Positions 33,226 to 44,931 of a stretch of DNA of 64,000 nucleotides are shown here, piece after piece (position 1 is the stretch's first letter; each line of letters opens with the position of its first letter). The notes under the pieces were generated by a model. That model searched no databases and had not been told where the DNA came from. It saw only the letters and a list, made by a program, of their open reading frames with translations. The position numbers and the translations under genes are program-made. The stretch spans positions 30,076,492 to 30,140,491 of the forward strand of contig NC_056004.1 of the NCBI RefSeq assembly GCF_018446385.1, given 5' to 3'. Source of the DNA: Zingiber officinale (taxonomy: Eukaryota; Streptophyta; Magnoliopsida; Zingiberales; Zingiberaceae).

Positions 33226-35040
33226 TGTTGGTGCAACCTTAGGTCAAGGTTGAACTGGTTGACCCGACTCGAGTTGACGTGACTCGAGTTGTATTTTGAT
33301 GTTTGACTTGGGAAGATTGTCGGTGCAACCTTAGGTCAAGGTTGACCTAGTTGTGTTGCATGTTGATGTTGACACTCGTGAGAGAGTTCTATTCTTGATG
33401 TGGGACAAGAATAGATGTTTGGGAGATTATTGGTGCAAGTAGGTCAAGGTTGACTGGTTGACTATTCGGGAAAAGTCCAAGTATAAAGACTTGGCACGGA
33501 AAAGTCAAGCAGGGCTTTGGAAAAGTCCAAGTATGGAGACTTGGCACGGAAAAGTCAAGCAGGGAGCTTGGCACGTGAAAAGTCCAAGTATGGAGACTTG
33601 GCACGGGGAAAGTCCAAACAGGGAGTTTGGCACGGGGAAAAATCCTAGTGAGTGAAGCTATGTGAAGGTGAAAGTCCTGGTGAGTGAAGCCAGGCATTCG
33701 GGAAAATCCTGGTGAGTGAAGCCAGGTGAAAATCCTAGTGAGTGAAGCTAGGTGAATGAGAAAGTCCTAAGCGGGATGTTAGGCGGTGTGGAAAGTCTGG
33801 TGAGTGAAGCCAGGCGTGGGAAAGTCACAGTGAGTGAAGCCAGGCGGTGAGAAAGTCCTAACTGGGATGTTAGGCGGTGTGGAAATCTGGTGAGTGAAGC
33901 CGGTGAAAGTCCAGTGAGTGAAGCGGCAAGGGAAAATCCAGATGGATCGGGGATGATCGGACTTGTGTTGGAAAGTCAAGTAGGTCAAAGGATTGACCGG
34001 ACACTTGGCGAGGAGTTCTAGCAGTCAAGGGAGTGACCGGATGCTAGGGATGAAGTACCAATAGGTCAAGGTTGACCGGAGGTATTGAAGTCTTGGGACT
34101 TAGTTTGGGCAAAAACCAAGCTCGGATCGGTCACGGACCGATCCGATCTGTTTGCTCGATCGGTCGGTGACCGATCGGAACGAAGCTCTGTTCGATTCTT
34201 GATCGGTCGGTGACCGATCAGATTAGTTCCTGATCGATCCGCAACCGATCGTGACCGATCAGAGAAGATCCAGAGGAAAGCTGATCGGTCTACGGACCGA
34301 TCGGGAGGTTCCTGATCGTCACATGCAGGGGAGGATTTACCACGATATCGGACTTCTGATCGGTCCATGGACCGATCGACGGATACTGGTACGGTAGGAA
34401 ACTCCGGATCGGTCCACAGACCGATCCAGGCACTAGCCGCTGCGACGCAACGGCTAGATTTCTTCTGTGTTTTCTTCGCTTTCTTCGCAGGTTATAAAAG
34501 GAGGGCTGCTGCTGCGAGCCTCTCTCTTCTTCTTCTTCCTTTTTCCTGTTCTAAGTGCTGCTGTACTTGAGCTTTGTTGAGCTCCTCCGAAGCTTCGCGT
34601 GAGCTTCATTCCACGACTGGATCACCTGCTGTAGTAGGCGCTTGGAGCTGCTGCTTCTTCCAGTCGAAGAGAAGGCAAGCAAGAGTTTTCTTACTGTTGT
34701 ATTTCTTGCTGTCTTTCTTTGTATTTCTGTACTCTCCTTACTTGCTGTTGCAAGAGTGTGTTGTGGCGAGGTTTCTCCACCCATAAGGAGTTTGTATTAG
34801 CCGGTTCTCCGGGGACTCATCCACCGACGGATTGAGAGGCTTCGTCCACCTTACGGACACGCCGAGGAGTAGGAGTATCATCTCCGAACCTCGTTACATC
34901 GACGCGTTGAGGTTTGATCTTCTTGTTTTCGTTTCCTTGTTTGTTTTTCCGCTGCGCTAACGAATTGTAGGAAGAAACGCGATCGATTTGGGGTCGGCTA
35001 TTCACACCCCCCCTCTCTAGCCGTACGAAGGATCCTAACA
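33226..35040 (+). mobile_element. Dimer LTR 3 (3' LTR)
   Basis: It starts TGTTGGTGCAACC after the PPT and ends GATCCTAACA, followed by the GTTAC duplication. The hairpin array at 34,120-34,435 has many small losses, and TATAAAAG is at 34,493. The part from the TATA box to the end matches LTR 2. Confidence 0.9.
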
Positions 35041-35045
35041 GTTAC
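35041..35045. repeat. Target-site duplication GTTAC (right)
   Basis: Partner of the copy at 22,614-22,618. It directly follows the AACA end of LTR 3. Confidence 0.9.
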
Positions 35046-35934
35046 AAGAACCTATTGGGTCACACACAAAGGACAATTAGATGGAGATTAGGTTCATATG
35101 ATGAACCAAGAGGATTAGATTCATGTGATGAATCAAATTAGATTAAGAGTAATCCTAATTGAACTAATTGAGTTGGACTCAAGTTGATTCATGTGTTCAA
35201 TGAGTCTAATTTAGATTATGACTCATTGAATCAATTTAATTAAATGAATTAGATTCATTATATTAAGTTGGTTTGAATCAAATGGTTAGATTAGATCAAC
35301 CATGAGAGAGATTTGGTCAAGTTTGACTTGACTTGAGAAGGAAGATGAAAGGTCAAGTTTGACTTGACCATTTGCCACCTCATTTGTGAGTTGGCATTAA
35401 GTGGCCAATAATGGTGTTACACATCATCATGTTTAGCACATGTGTGTGCTACCTCATGGAGGTTACAAATCTCCTCTTTAATGGCCACATTAAATGAGAA
35501 TGGAGGTTACAACTCCAATAGTGGCCGACCACTTATGGTTGAATGGATGGATTAATTTTCATTCAAGCAAAGTAACTCTCATCTTCTTCCTTGCTCTCAT
35601 TCTCCTCTCCCTCTCCTCCTCCTTGGGCGAACCACATAAGGTGCTAGCACACCTTTGTTTGGTCTACTCCACCTAGTTTGTTCGTGTGGATACTTCTAGA
35701 GGATCGTATGCTTGACGATCTCGAGATCCGGCGAACCGTTGGACGAGCGGGATTGCGAAGGGCATCGCATCGAGGCTAAATTCCTTCTCCTTGTAGATCT
35801 AGTTTAGAACTAGCGTAAGAAACTCGTACTCGAAATTTTACGAAATTATTTTATCTTCGCACGGATCTGGTGGCTTGGGGTTCGGGGTTTCTGCAACGCA
35901 AAAAGGCAGTTTTTGCGGCCCGAAATTCCCAACA
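35046..35934 (+). mobile_element. 3' LTR of the copia remnant, right part
   Basis: Continues the LTR broken at 22,618 and ends AATTCCCAACA. The following bases (TTAAC) already belong to a gypsy pol frame, so the copia element had inserted into that pol. The stretch includes the LTR leader (CTTGACGATCTCGAGATCC). A short frame at 35,494-35,676 is not considered a gene. Confidence 0.8.
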
Positions 35935-36890
35935 TTAACACGCCTGACCAGGAAAGGCGTGAAGTTCACGTGGTCCGAGGCTTGCGAGACTAGTTTTCAG
36001 GAGCTGAAGCGGAGATTAGTGTCAGCACCAGTTTTGGTTTTACCTTCTGGAGAGGACGGATTCGTACTCTACACTGACGTTTCTCTTCAAGGTTTGGCCG
36101 TTGTTTTGATGCAGCACGACAGGGTAGTCTCCTATGCTTCTCATCAGTTGAAGGAGCATGAGAAAAACTACCCAGTACATGATTTGGAGCTAGCCGCCAT
36201 TATATTTGTTTTGGAGATTTGGCAGCATCACCTTTATGGTATTACATTTGAGATTCTCACTGATCATAAGAGTCTCAAATATCTTTTCACTCAGAAGGAA
36301 TTTAATCTTCGACAGAAGAGATGGATGGAGTTCCTGAATGATTATGATTGTGCTATTAGCTACCACCTAGGGAAAGCTAATGTGGTTGTCGATGCGCTTA
36401 GCCGGAAGTCCAAATGGACTTTAGCCTGCCACCGAGTTGTGGTCACAGACTTGATTCAGCGCTTCTTCGAGTTGGGCCTTGAGGAGCAAGGACAGACAGA
36501 GTAAGGTATTCTGGTTATCATGGTTGCTCAGTCATCGATCAGGACGAGAATCCGAGAGGCCCAGGCCGGTGATCAGCATTTACAGTCCATTGGCAGCCAG
36601 ATAGCTTTCGGACAGCAGACAGAGTTCACACGAGATAACGAGGGTATTATATATTTCCAAGGTTGATTATGCGTACCTCCATCTCACTCGATCAGGGAGG
36701 AGTTACTTCAGGAGGTTCATCACTCTCGATTTGCTATCCACCCAGGCGAAACCCGCATGTATCGGGATTTGAGGCATTCCTATTGGTGGAACGGCATGAA
36801 GAAAGACATCGCGGAATTTATAGCTAGATGTCTTGTCTATCAACAAGTGAAGGTTGAACACCAGAGACCTGCCAGATTACTTCAAATGGT
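35935..36890 (+). pseudogene. Ty3/gypsy RNase H and integrase zinc-finger fragment
   Basis: In frame from 35,935: [21 protein letters not shown], the RT/RNase H connection, then [39 protein letters not shown]-like motifs and [10 protein letters not shown] up to a stop at 36,502. A second region in shifted frames holds the integrase zinc-binding pattern (HHSRFAIHPGETRMYRDL, then ARCLVYQQ), where the second Cys is Tyr. Motif style fits chromovirus (Tekay-like) elements. Both ends are truncated: the left by the copia LTR, the right by unrelated sequence near 36,890. Confidence 0.85.
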
Positions 36891-36974
36891 ATAAGTTGAA
36901 GTGCCTAAAAGTGTTTGGATAGCCTACAGAGGATTCATCGTTACTTGCGAGGAGATGTATACCCTATGGTCACT

Positions 36975-38193
36975 CGTTAGAATTATTACTCAATGTTTTT
37001 GGCCAAAGCATCACATGTTAAGAGTGCAAGACTCTTATACATATGTATGAGTAATTTGAATCCGTAGAACGAGGAAGTATTACTTGGGCTAGGTGTGACG
37101 TAGTCAGCTTAGTGGGGACAAGACACATAGATCATGTCATAAACTAAGTAGGTATAATACGAGTGAAAGGAACGAGGCATAACTCACAGTAGCTACTGAA
37201 GGGTTTAGAATTAATTCTAAGATCAACTATGATTTTCTGACTAATTGGGGATCATGATATACTACTAGGTGTCACTCATGATCGTTCTATAATTAAGTAG
37301 TTAATTATGGACAGACAAGATAAACTGGGAACCTATTGGGTCACACAGACTAATGAGTCTCTAAAAAATGTAAAACAAGTTAAAGAATAGGATTCTTAAA
37401 TCAAGAGATAAATGTTTGGTTGGACCATACATAAGACAAATATGGAAATATTTGTCACAATGGAAGCGCGGATGGGTCGCATCTCTTATGGAAGAGTTGG
37501 ACCATATTTGGTTTAATCATGAATTAGTCATGAACCAACTTGGTTTAGTTATGAATCAAACTAAGGGGTTAATGGGCTAATTTTTTGTTAAGGGATAATG
37601 GATTGGATTTGGGTTTTCTAATCTAACTCATTAATGAGGGCTATATATTGATATGGTTGAGAGAAAATTATAGACATGAGATCATTAATTGGCTTGTAAG
37701 GTTTTTAGAAAACCTTAATCCAATTTCTCTTCTTCTCTCCCTCTCCCCTCTCTCTTTGCTGCCGCTAACAAGGGGAATCCCTTCCCCTTGTTGTCGTGAC
37801 CACCACAAGGAAGAAATCTCTTCCTTGTGTGCTTCTCTTCTTCTTTCTCTTCCTCTTGATCCCTCTTCTTCGCTCGTGGCTAGTAACTTTTGAAGGAGAG
37901 GCTTGTACTCAAGGAGTTGTCTTGAGGAGCTCAGTGTGGATACGAATAGAGGCAAGGTTCGACAACGTCGCTACAGTTGATGCCCTTCTTGTTACAGGTC
38001 ATCCGTAAGGTACACCTACCGTAAATTTACTTTTCGTAAAAATTTAATTATGCGATCATTTTTGGCATGTTATATCCTTGTATGCATGTGGTACGTGTGA
38101 TGTAATAATTTAAGAATTATTATTGTTTTATTTTCCTCTATGCATGTTTATGAAACGTGTTTTAGCACACACCGCATCGGGCATATTCTAACA
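36975..38193 (+). mobile_element. Probable solo LTR (copia type)
   Basis: The ends form an inverted repeat: CGTTAGAAT at 36,975 and ATTCTAACA at 38,185-38,193, so the first base has probably mutated from T. The interior has GAACCTATTGGGTCACACAGAC, also found in the copia LTR at 35,050, and a TATA-like CTATATATTG near 37,640. No interior, PPT or primer site adjoins it. No clear 5-bp duplication was found, which lowers confidence. Confidence 0.55.
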
Positions 38194-39155
38194 ATATATA
38201 CTATTTAACTCTATTTTGTAAGAACCGGTCGGATCAGTCGACCGAATCAAGGGATTGATTGACTGAACTAGATCGACTCAAACTAGAGATCAGACCAAAG
38301 CAGAACAAAGCAGAGTCTGATCAAAACCTGATCGATCGACCGAACTAGCAGATTGGTTGACCGAACCATGATGATATAGCACTAAGCACAGATCAAATCA
38401 AGCTAAAGCAAAGAAGGAAACCAAGCTAATCTGTCGACCGAACCCAGGGATCAGTCGACCGAACAATCACCTCATTAATGATGAATTAAATACGAATCTC
38501 GGTGAACAGGGAAAGTTCACTGTTCGATCGATCGAATAAGATGATCGGTCGATCGAACCATTAAAGCTCATAAATGCACAAGTAACAGATCTCAGCAAAT
38601 TCAGTCGACTGATAGGATCTTGGTCAACCAAATGGATCAGCCGACCGATGGATTTATTAGTTGACCGAACCATACTATAAAAGGGGAGCTTGAGGTCTGA
38701 GGCAGTAACGAAGTTTTATGTTCACCTCTGTGCAAAGGCTCTATTTGTTCTACTGCTCTACAACACATCTTCAAGCAAGCTAGTGCTCCGACAAGGCACC
38801 GACGATCTTCATCTATACTCTTTTTCGATATACTTTAATTTATCTTGCATTATACTTAAATTCAAATAAGATAGTAGGGTGTTACTATCTTATACATTTC
38901 ATCTGTACGAATTGCTTCTTTCCAAAGTTTCAGAAAGAAGAGTTTTAGTGGATTGTCCAAAGGTGTGATCAAGAATCGTGGGCCTTGGAGTAGGAGTCAA
39001 CATAGGTTTCGAATCAAGTAACCACCTGAGTATTCTATATTATTTTTCCGCTGCTACTTTGAAAATCATTCTACAAATCGACATGAAAAGAAAGAGTTTT
39101 AAATGAGAGATATTCACCCCCCCCCCCCCTCTATTCCTCCATTTCTATCCTTCAA
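38194..39155 (+). mobile_element. LTR-like fragment with GTCGACCGA motifs
   Basis: From 38,225 to 38,670 there are repeated, partly inverted words such as CAGTCGACCGAA, GATCGATCGAAC and GGTCGACC. A TATAAAAGGGG box follows at about 38,674, then a leader and a C-run at 39,118-39,131 followed by CTCTATTCC. This order (hairpin-like words, TATA, leader, C-run) equals the other copia LTRs in this window. Termini TG and CA were not located, so it is probably truncated. Confidence 0.55.
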
Positions 39156-39283
39156 ATATATATTAGGATTAGAGGGAATTATAACTTAAACTAAAATGAC
39201 TTACCATCTAATGAATTATGGGAAATAATGTTTGGTAAGTTTTTGTAAATTATATAACTAAAAATGGTAAGAAAATGTTGTTT

Positions 39284-40160
39284 GGATTGTCTAAGTAGCT
39301 GCTACAATGTGTAGCAGCTAGCTGTGGAAGTAGTTGCTATAACGTATAACAGTTAATTATCGAAGTAGCTAATATGACATGTAGCAAGTAACTACTGTCC
39401 AAGTGGCTGCTACACGTTATAACAGCTAGGGATTTTACATGGTAGAATAAATCCTAATAATAATTTAGATTAGAGGGAATTACTACTTAAATTAAAATGA
39501 CTTACCATCGAATCAATTGTGGGCAATTGAAACGACTTAAATTGGCAAATTCCCTGTAAATTATATAACTAAAAAAATAAATTTTATCAAAAAAGATTAT
39601 TAACATTGGAAGATTGTACGTTGTAGGCTTCAACAGCCCTTATTGGATCCTCTTTACTCTTCAAGGACTGGTATATCCCTTAAAATGATTAACTTGTGTA
39701 AATGTTGTTATTCATATTTCATAAACACTTGGCTGACACCCAATAAAGACAACTTATATTTTCCTCTATATTAATTAAATAGATTATTTAGAATCACGTA
39801 TAAACAATATATTAGGATTAGAGAAAATTACAACTTAAAATGAAATGACTTACCAAGTAGCTGATGCACATTGTAGCAGCTAAATGTCCAAGTAACTGCT
39901 ATAACATGTAGCAGCTACCTGTCCAAGTAGCTGCTACACGTTATAGAAGCTAAATGTCCAAGTAACTGCTACAACGTGTAGCAGTTAACTGTCCAAGTAG
40001 CTGCTACACATTGTAGCAGCTAAATGTTCAAGTAGCTCCTACAATATGTAGCAGCTAACTGTCCAAGTAGCTACTATACGTTGTACCAGCTAGCTGTCCA
40101 AGTAGCTGCTACACGTTGTAGCAGCTAAATGTCCAAGTAGCTGCCACACATTGTAGCAGG
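39284..40160. repeat. Tandem hairpin repeats, about 35-bp unit
   Basis: The unit is GTCCAAGTAGCTGCTACA, CGT, TGTAGCAGCTAAAT. Arms TAGCTGCTACA and TGTAGCAGCTA are perfect 11-bp inverses with a 3-nt loop. About four copies lie at 39,284-39,425 and about nine at 39,850-40,160, some degenerate. The clusters sit in a longer unit beginning ATATTAGGATTAGAGGGAAT that recurs at about 39,165, 39,465, 39,810 and 40,185. Not a gene, and no known family recognised. Confidence 0.85.
39625..39795 (-). repeat. Right arm of distant inverted repeat (matches 1-155)
   Basis: The reverse complement of this stretch matches the first about 155 bases of the window. Shared words include AATAATCTATTTAATTAATATAG and TCTTTATTGGG. 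It lies between the two hairpin clusters. Confidence 0.6.
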
Positions 40161-41082
40161 CATCAAGCTTATAAATCCTAATAATATGTTAAGATTAGAG
40201 GGAATTACAATTTATCATTGGTTATGAAATGTGGGAAATGATGTTTGTCGATTTCTGTGTAAATTATATAACCAAAAAATGGTAAGAAAAATATTGTTTA
40301 GATTGTCCAAGTAGCTGCTACACGTTGTTGCAATTAGGGCTTATACATTGTAGGATAAATCTTAATAAACAAACATTATACATAACTGAAAAATAGACAG
40401 TGGAATAGAAAGGCTTATGATCAAGAATGGAGAGAAGCGCTAAGAAAAGCAGTGTCAGCTATATATGTTTGCAGTGGCAGTTTGGGGAGCTTCTAGCTAA
40501 CTTGAGAACAAGTATATAGCTGCTTAACTTGCAGCACCTTTGCTTTTCTTGCCAATAGGAGCGAGATAGAGTGAAAGACGGCGACGAAGGAAGGAACGAG
40601 AGCGAGGGAAATTTAGATTTGAGAAAGTCGAGAGATTAAAAGTTGAGGGTGGGGTTTTGATTAGAGGGCAAAAGGAAGAGAGAATAAAAGAAATTTAATA
40701 ATGTAAAGAAATCGAGCTGACAATGTCACATAAGTACGTCACTCATAGTTGCACAAGAGTCGTTGGACAACAAATCATATATATATATATATATATATAT
40801 ATACCCGCGTGGGCACTTGACTGCATACGAGTGCCCGAATTAGTGTAAGTACATATGCACCCGGAACACTTTCGGGCACCCTGCATGCACTCAGTCATCT
40901 AAGTTAGGTGTCCAACAAATCACTTTTATATAGAGAGAGAAAGTCTTGGTACACTACTTATCTTATAGTGCTCACCTTGTAAGCCACATGTGTAATTTTT
41001 TAAAAAATTTCTTTAGTTTTAATATTATAACCTAAACCCTAAAGACTAAACTCTAAGCTTAAAAAAAATATATATATATATA

Positions 41083-41138
<56 letters not shown>

Positions 41139-42755
41139 CTAAACTCTAAGCTCTAAAAAACAAAAAAAAATAATATATTTAATATATATATATGTAAACC
41201 GATCAATGCATTGAAGCAAAAGATAAATGATGATAAATGAATCAATGTTCATGAACAAATTTGATATTTGTCTTAATAAGAGTTTGTTTATATTTATTCA
41301 ATGCATCTAAAGATCAATTGAATAAATAAACTTTAACAACTAATTAAATTAAATGAACAAACTTGAACACATATGTGTTTAACTCATTAATATTTGTGTG
41401 TTTAACTCGTTAATATTTGTGAACCTTATTCATCAATAAAACTCTTATCAATATGTTAAATAATAAATAAAACTTTCAAAATGAACAAACAAATTTATAT
41501 TATCAAGTTTAATAATTAATCAAACAAGTTTAAAATGTAAAAATTTAAAATAACCAAACAAGTTTGAATTGAGAGTTCGATAAAATCTAAACGAACCAAG
41601 CTCAACATTATAAAAAAAATTAAGTCAAATTTGAACAATCATTTCAACGATTTGATTCCTTTTAGGTTTGACTTGACTTAACTCAATTATTTTATCAATT
41701 TGAATATCATAAAGCTGGGTTAACTTGAGTTGTTTAAGATTTAGGGTTTACAGCCCTAAAATTCACTTATCAACAATGAAAAATCATGACTGCATGAGCA
41801 CAATCGGCATTATGGTCCAGTTTTTAATCATAGCATTGCTGGATGGTTGCATGATGAAAGCATTTTCATTTTTCCAAAGAGAATCCAATCACCACAGGCA
41901 CTTAACTTACCCTCTTCTCTCTTTCACGGTTTCCTCTTCACCAATAATCCTCCTTTGGCTTCGCCCGAGAGAAGCCATCGAGCACACATCATCATCCTCT
42001 GGTTTTGCAACTCCTTCATAAGAAAGTAATTAAGAGGGAAGAAAGAAGAAGTAAGATTAAAAAAAAAAAGCAAAAGAACAGCCCTGATTTAGGCTGTCAG
42101 AAAAAGCAAAGGATATATATTGGAGTTTGATGGCAAAATTACATTCCAAGGGTGACTTGATACGAGTGAAAAAAGATGGTCAAGTCCATCCTCCAAGACC
42201 TGCTTTATTTATCGGAAACCACCAGTTTTTTTTCTTCTCCCTTTTACTTTCTTGAGAAATTCACTATGGAAATTGCAGGATGCTTTCGCCTCTAGCTTAA
42301 AATTCCTTCCCTCAACTCTACATTGAATGAAGATTTATAGTATTTCTTTAAAAACCAACAGTGGCTATAGTCTTATCTTACTTTGCCCTCTGTAATTTCT
42401 GGATTAAAATTTATATCATATCCTACATGAAAGGAAAGGTTCTTGAACCTTGAAGACAATAACAACAACAATATCTCAATTCTCAACCTTCTAATTAATG
42501 TAATTTTCACTCTTCTCTATTCAATGTACTAACCACCATAACTTTGATATCAAGTGACGAGGGGGAACTCAAATGCACCTCATGAATGTCTCAAAAGATG
42601 TCAATTACTATATGATCCATGTTCAAGTATAAGTCTTTGGCATCCTCCCCGAGGCTCTTTATCTCTTCTTCTCCTTTTGCCAGTGTTCAAGGAGTGGCAG
42701 TAGAAAAGAAAAGTGAAAATACAATTTAGATTCTCCATCGTTGAGGCCCATTGAT
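40161..42755. other. Intergenic AT-rich DNA with microsatellites
   Basis: No gene seen. An (AT)n run lies at about 40,777-40,803 and a longer interrupted one at about 41,068-41,133, next to two copies of GACTAAACTCTAAGCT. The short frame at 41,725-42,021 has no recognisable domain and is not called a gene. Confidence 0.6.
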
Positions 42756-42760
42756 GGATG

Positions 42761-42767
42761 TATAAAG
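42761..42767 (+). promoter_or_regulatory. TATA box of the RanBP2 zinc finger gene
   Basis: TATAAAG follows GGATG and lies about 95 bp before a 5' UTR intron donor. A start of transcription about 30 bp downstream (near 42,790) would give a leader of about 65 nt before the intron. Confidence 0.65.
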
Positions 42768-42855
42768 GGCACCCTAAGCTCACAAACCTAATCCAAGCCA
42801 ACAGCGACTGATACTTACACATTCTACCTCATCTCTCCTCTTTCTCCTAGTGAAG

Positions 42856-43039
42856 GTAAGTGAAGAAGAGATTTGATGTTTGTTCTCTCTCATTTCTTTT
42901 AGTTCTTTCTCGGTTTCTCTTGTAGTAATCTTCATGTCTTTTTACAATTGTTCTCCAGTGCATGAACATGAACATGAACGTAAAAGAGCTCAGAGTTGTC
43001 CTGTTACATAATCCAATTAATCGGTAATGGATTTTGCAG
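42856..43039 (+). other. 5' UTR intron of the RanBP2 zinc finger gene
   Basis: Donor AAG|GTAAGTGA at 42,856 and acceptor TTTTGCAG at 43,032-43,039, followed by GGTTTTGATTTGAGAAG and the ATG at 43,057. It is T-rich and has no coding potential on the plus strand. Leader introns are common in plant genes. Confidence 0.7.
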
Positions 43040-43056
43040 GGTTTTGATTTGAGAAG

Positions 43057-43712
43057 ATGAACAGGAAACCTGGAGATTGGACCTGCAGGTCCTGCCAGCA
43101 CCTCAACTTCAGCCGGCGTGATTCCTGTCAGCGCTGCGGCGACCAGCGGCCGACCGGCAGCGACCGCTCCGACTACTTCAGCTTCGGCGGCGGCCGCGGA
43201 GGCTCGTCGTTCGGCTTCATCGGCTCCGACGTCCGCCCCGGAGACTGGTACTGCTCCTGCGGCGCCCACAACTTCGCCAGCCGCTCCAGCTGCTTCAAGT
43301 GCGCATCCCTGAAGGAGGACTCCGCTGTCACCGGCGGCGGCGGCAGCTTCGACAGCGACACGCCGCGGTCCCGGGGTTACAGCTTCGGCGGAAGCGGCGG
43401 CGGCGGAGGCGTCCGTGCAGGATGGAAGTCCGGAGATTGGATTTGCAACAGGTGTCATTGGATGGATTCCTCTCTTCGCTGTCTAAATTTTAAACAAATG
43501 AAGAATAATATTTCCTAATCATGAGCGTGATTTTAAAAGGTCGGGCTGCAACGAACACAACTTCGCGAGCAGAATGGAGTGCTTCCGCTGCAATGCGCCG
43601 AGGGATTCCGGTACATTAACAATCAATTCGCGAGATTAATTGCCTGCTCTGTTCTTGAGAAAATTAACCTGAATTCATCGACATTTTTGCGATGACAGGC
43701 ACCGAAGTCTGA
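43057..43712 (+). CDS. RanBP2-type zinc finger protein, join(43057..43451,43540..43610,43699..43712)
   Basis: Three coding exons with GT/AG borders join in frame to 159 residues ending GTEV. There are three RanBP2-type fingers: GDWTCRSCQHLNFSRRDSCQRC; GDWYCSCGAHNFASRSSCFKC; and GDWICNRSGCNEHNFASRMEC plus FRCNAPRD, which spans intron 1. Gly/Ser-rich linkers separate them. Finger 2 has one residue between its first two Cys, whereas the family has two to four there, so zinc binding of that finger may be weakened. Plant proteins of this layout (about 160 residues, three fingers) bind single-stranded RNA; a role in RNA processing is inferred. The intron-1 read-through frame gives a longer but meaningless tail. 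The first exon is very GC-rich. Confidence 0.88.
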
Positions 43713-44931
43713 GAAGAATCAAGGCGGAACGAACGAATTATGAACGAACGAATCAATGCATGAGAGCTTATGGTTTCTAGTTTTGTTTTGCTTCTTTGGT
43801 TTTGATGTTCATGCATGTACTACCGAACTAGTTAGTGTGTTTGCTGCACCTTAATTTTCTGCTTCATTTAGTATCTTCTTTTTTAGTTTCTTGTGATCGA
43901 TGCATTAGATAATGAAATTGACGTCTGCTCTGTTGTTGGCCAAAGTTGACGTGCCAAAACTCATAATGCAAGTGTATCGATCTTTGTTCGGCCTTTTGCT
44001 TTTAAAGCATGTTTCTTTAATCAAGATTACTCCTGCACTAAAGGATGTGATATTTCATGTGATGAAAGAAAATTGCTCCGGTCAAAAGTTTTAAAGCGCC
44101 TTGAGTTTTTATTTGCATTGCATTTGCACCATCGTTACTTTCTATTTTGGCAGGATGCTTTTCCTTGATGTATTTGGATTGCACTTTAGGAGCTTTTCCA
44201 ATCGCAATTTCATGATTTGTGTTCTTAAGAACGAGCTCGCTGTAATTCTGATTGGCCAAAACTTTATTTGGAGGGAGTAATAAGGCAGTTGCTGCAAGGG
44301 ATAAAGGAAGCTCTCGATCGTTAGTACGTTTGAATCAACCCTCCCAACTCATTTAGTCATTTGTAGTCTATCTCTTGGTCTGCACCCCAGAAATGGTTCA
44401 CTCAAGACTTAATTGGCTGACACCACTTTTAATAGCTCCAATCCATTGTATATCCCACGCGATAGCTTAGATGGAAGTAGCATTCCTGAAAAACCCCACG
44501 ACACATGCTCAGATGGGATGAATTAGGTAAATTAGGCTGATTTAAGCTTGCAGACTGTTTACACTATTGGAGCAATATCAAAGAAACGCCAAAGAAATAA
44601 CACAAAACAACAAAATCAAACAAAACATTGTCAGAATAATATTTATGAGATAAATTTGGCGACAGCAATGGAGCTTATACGCATTTTGGGAAAAGTAAAA
44701 TTCAGTAGGGTACACTGTAAGGGGCTAATGGGTACACAGGAATTGGATGGCATCAACAAACTTACGATCTACCCAGATCCAGGGAAGAAAGTTCAAACGC
44801 GGCTTCACCTGTTAAGTGTACAACACAATCAGAGATTACTGACAAATTGCTGCTCACAAAGATTTTTTATCGTTTCAGATTGCATCCAAACAGTCAACTG
44901 ATCCCTTCTGCTCCAATTCATCACTTTGATA
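43713..44931. other. Intergenic: 3' UTR region of the zinc finger gene, then downstream of the GT14 gene
   Basis: The genes on the two sides converge. No coding sequence recognised; short frames at 43,912 and 44,548 have no domain. The zinc finger 3' UTR probably covers the first few hundred bases. Confidence 0.5.

Larger units (their letters stand above)
22619..35040 (+). mobile_element. Head-to-tail dimer of a gag-only LTR retrotransposon (LTR-gag-LTR-gag-LTR)
   Basis: Three LTRs (22,619-24,407; 27,852-29,747; 33,226-35,040) bracket two near-identical interiors. Each interior has a tRNA-iMet primer site, a gag frame and a long 3' non-coding part ending in a PPT; neither has protease, integrase, RT or RNase H in any frame. 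The middle LTR is both 3' LTR of unit 1 and 5' LTR of unit 2. A single GTTAC duplication flanks the whole. This corresponds to the terminal-repeat-with-gag (TR-GAG) class of non-autonomous elements, which depend on enzymes from an autonomous partner. LTR 1 is a clearly different variant from LTRs 2 and 3 downstream of the hairpin array. Confidence 0.9.

Noticed and set aside
41725-42029. Two short plus-strand ORFs in the intergenic region
   Set aside because: AT-rich intergenic context, no domain, overlapping frames with similar length by chance.
42847-43458. Long minus-strand ORF over the RanBP2 gene
   Set aside because: It is the antisense shadow of GC-rich exon 1 (Ala-rich), and the plus-strand product has clear zinc fingers and splice sites.
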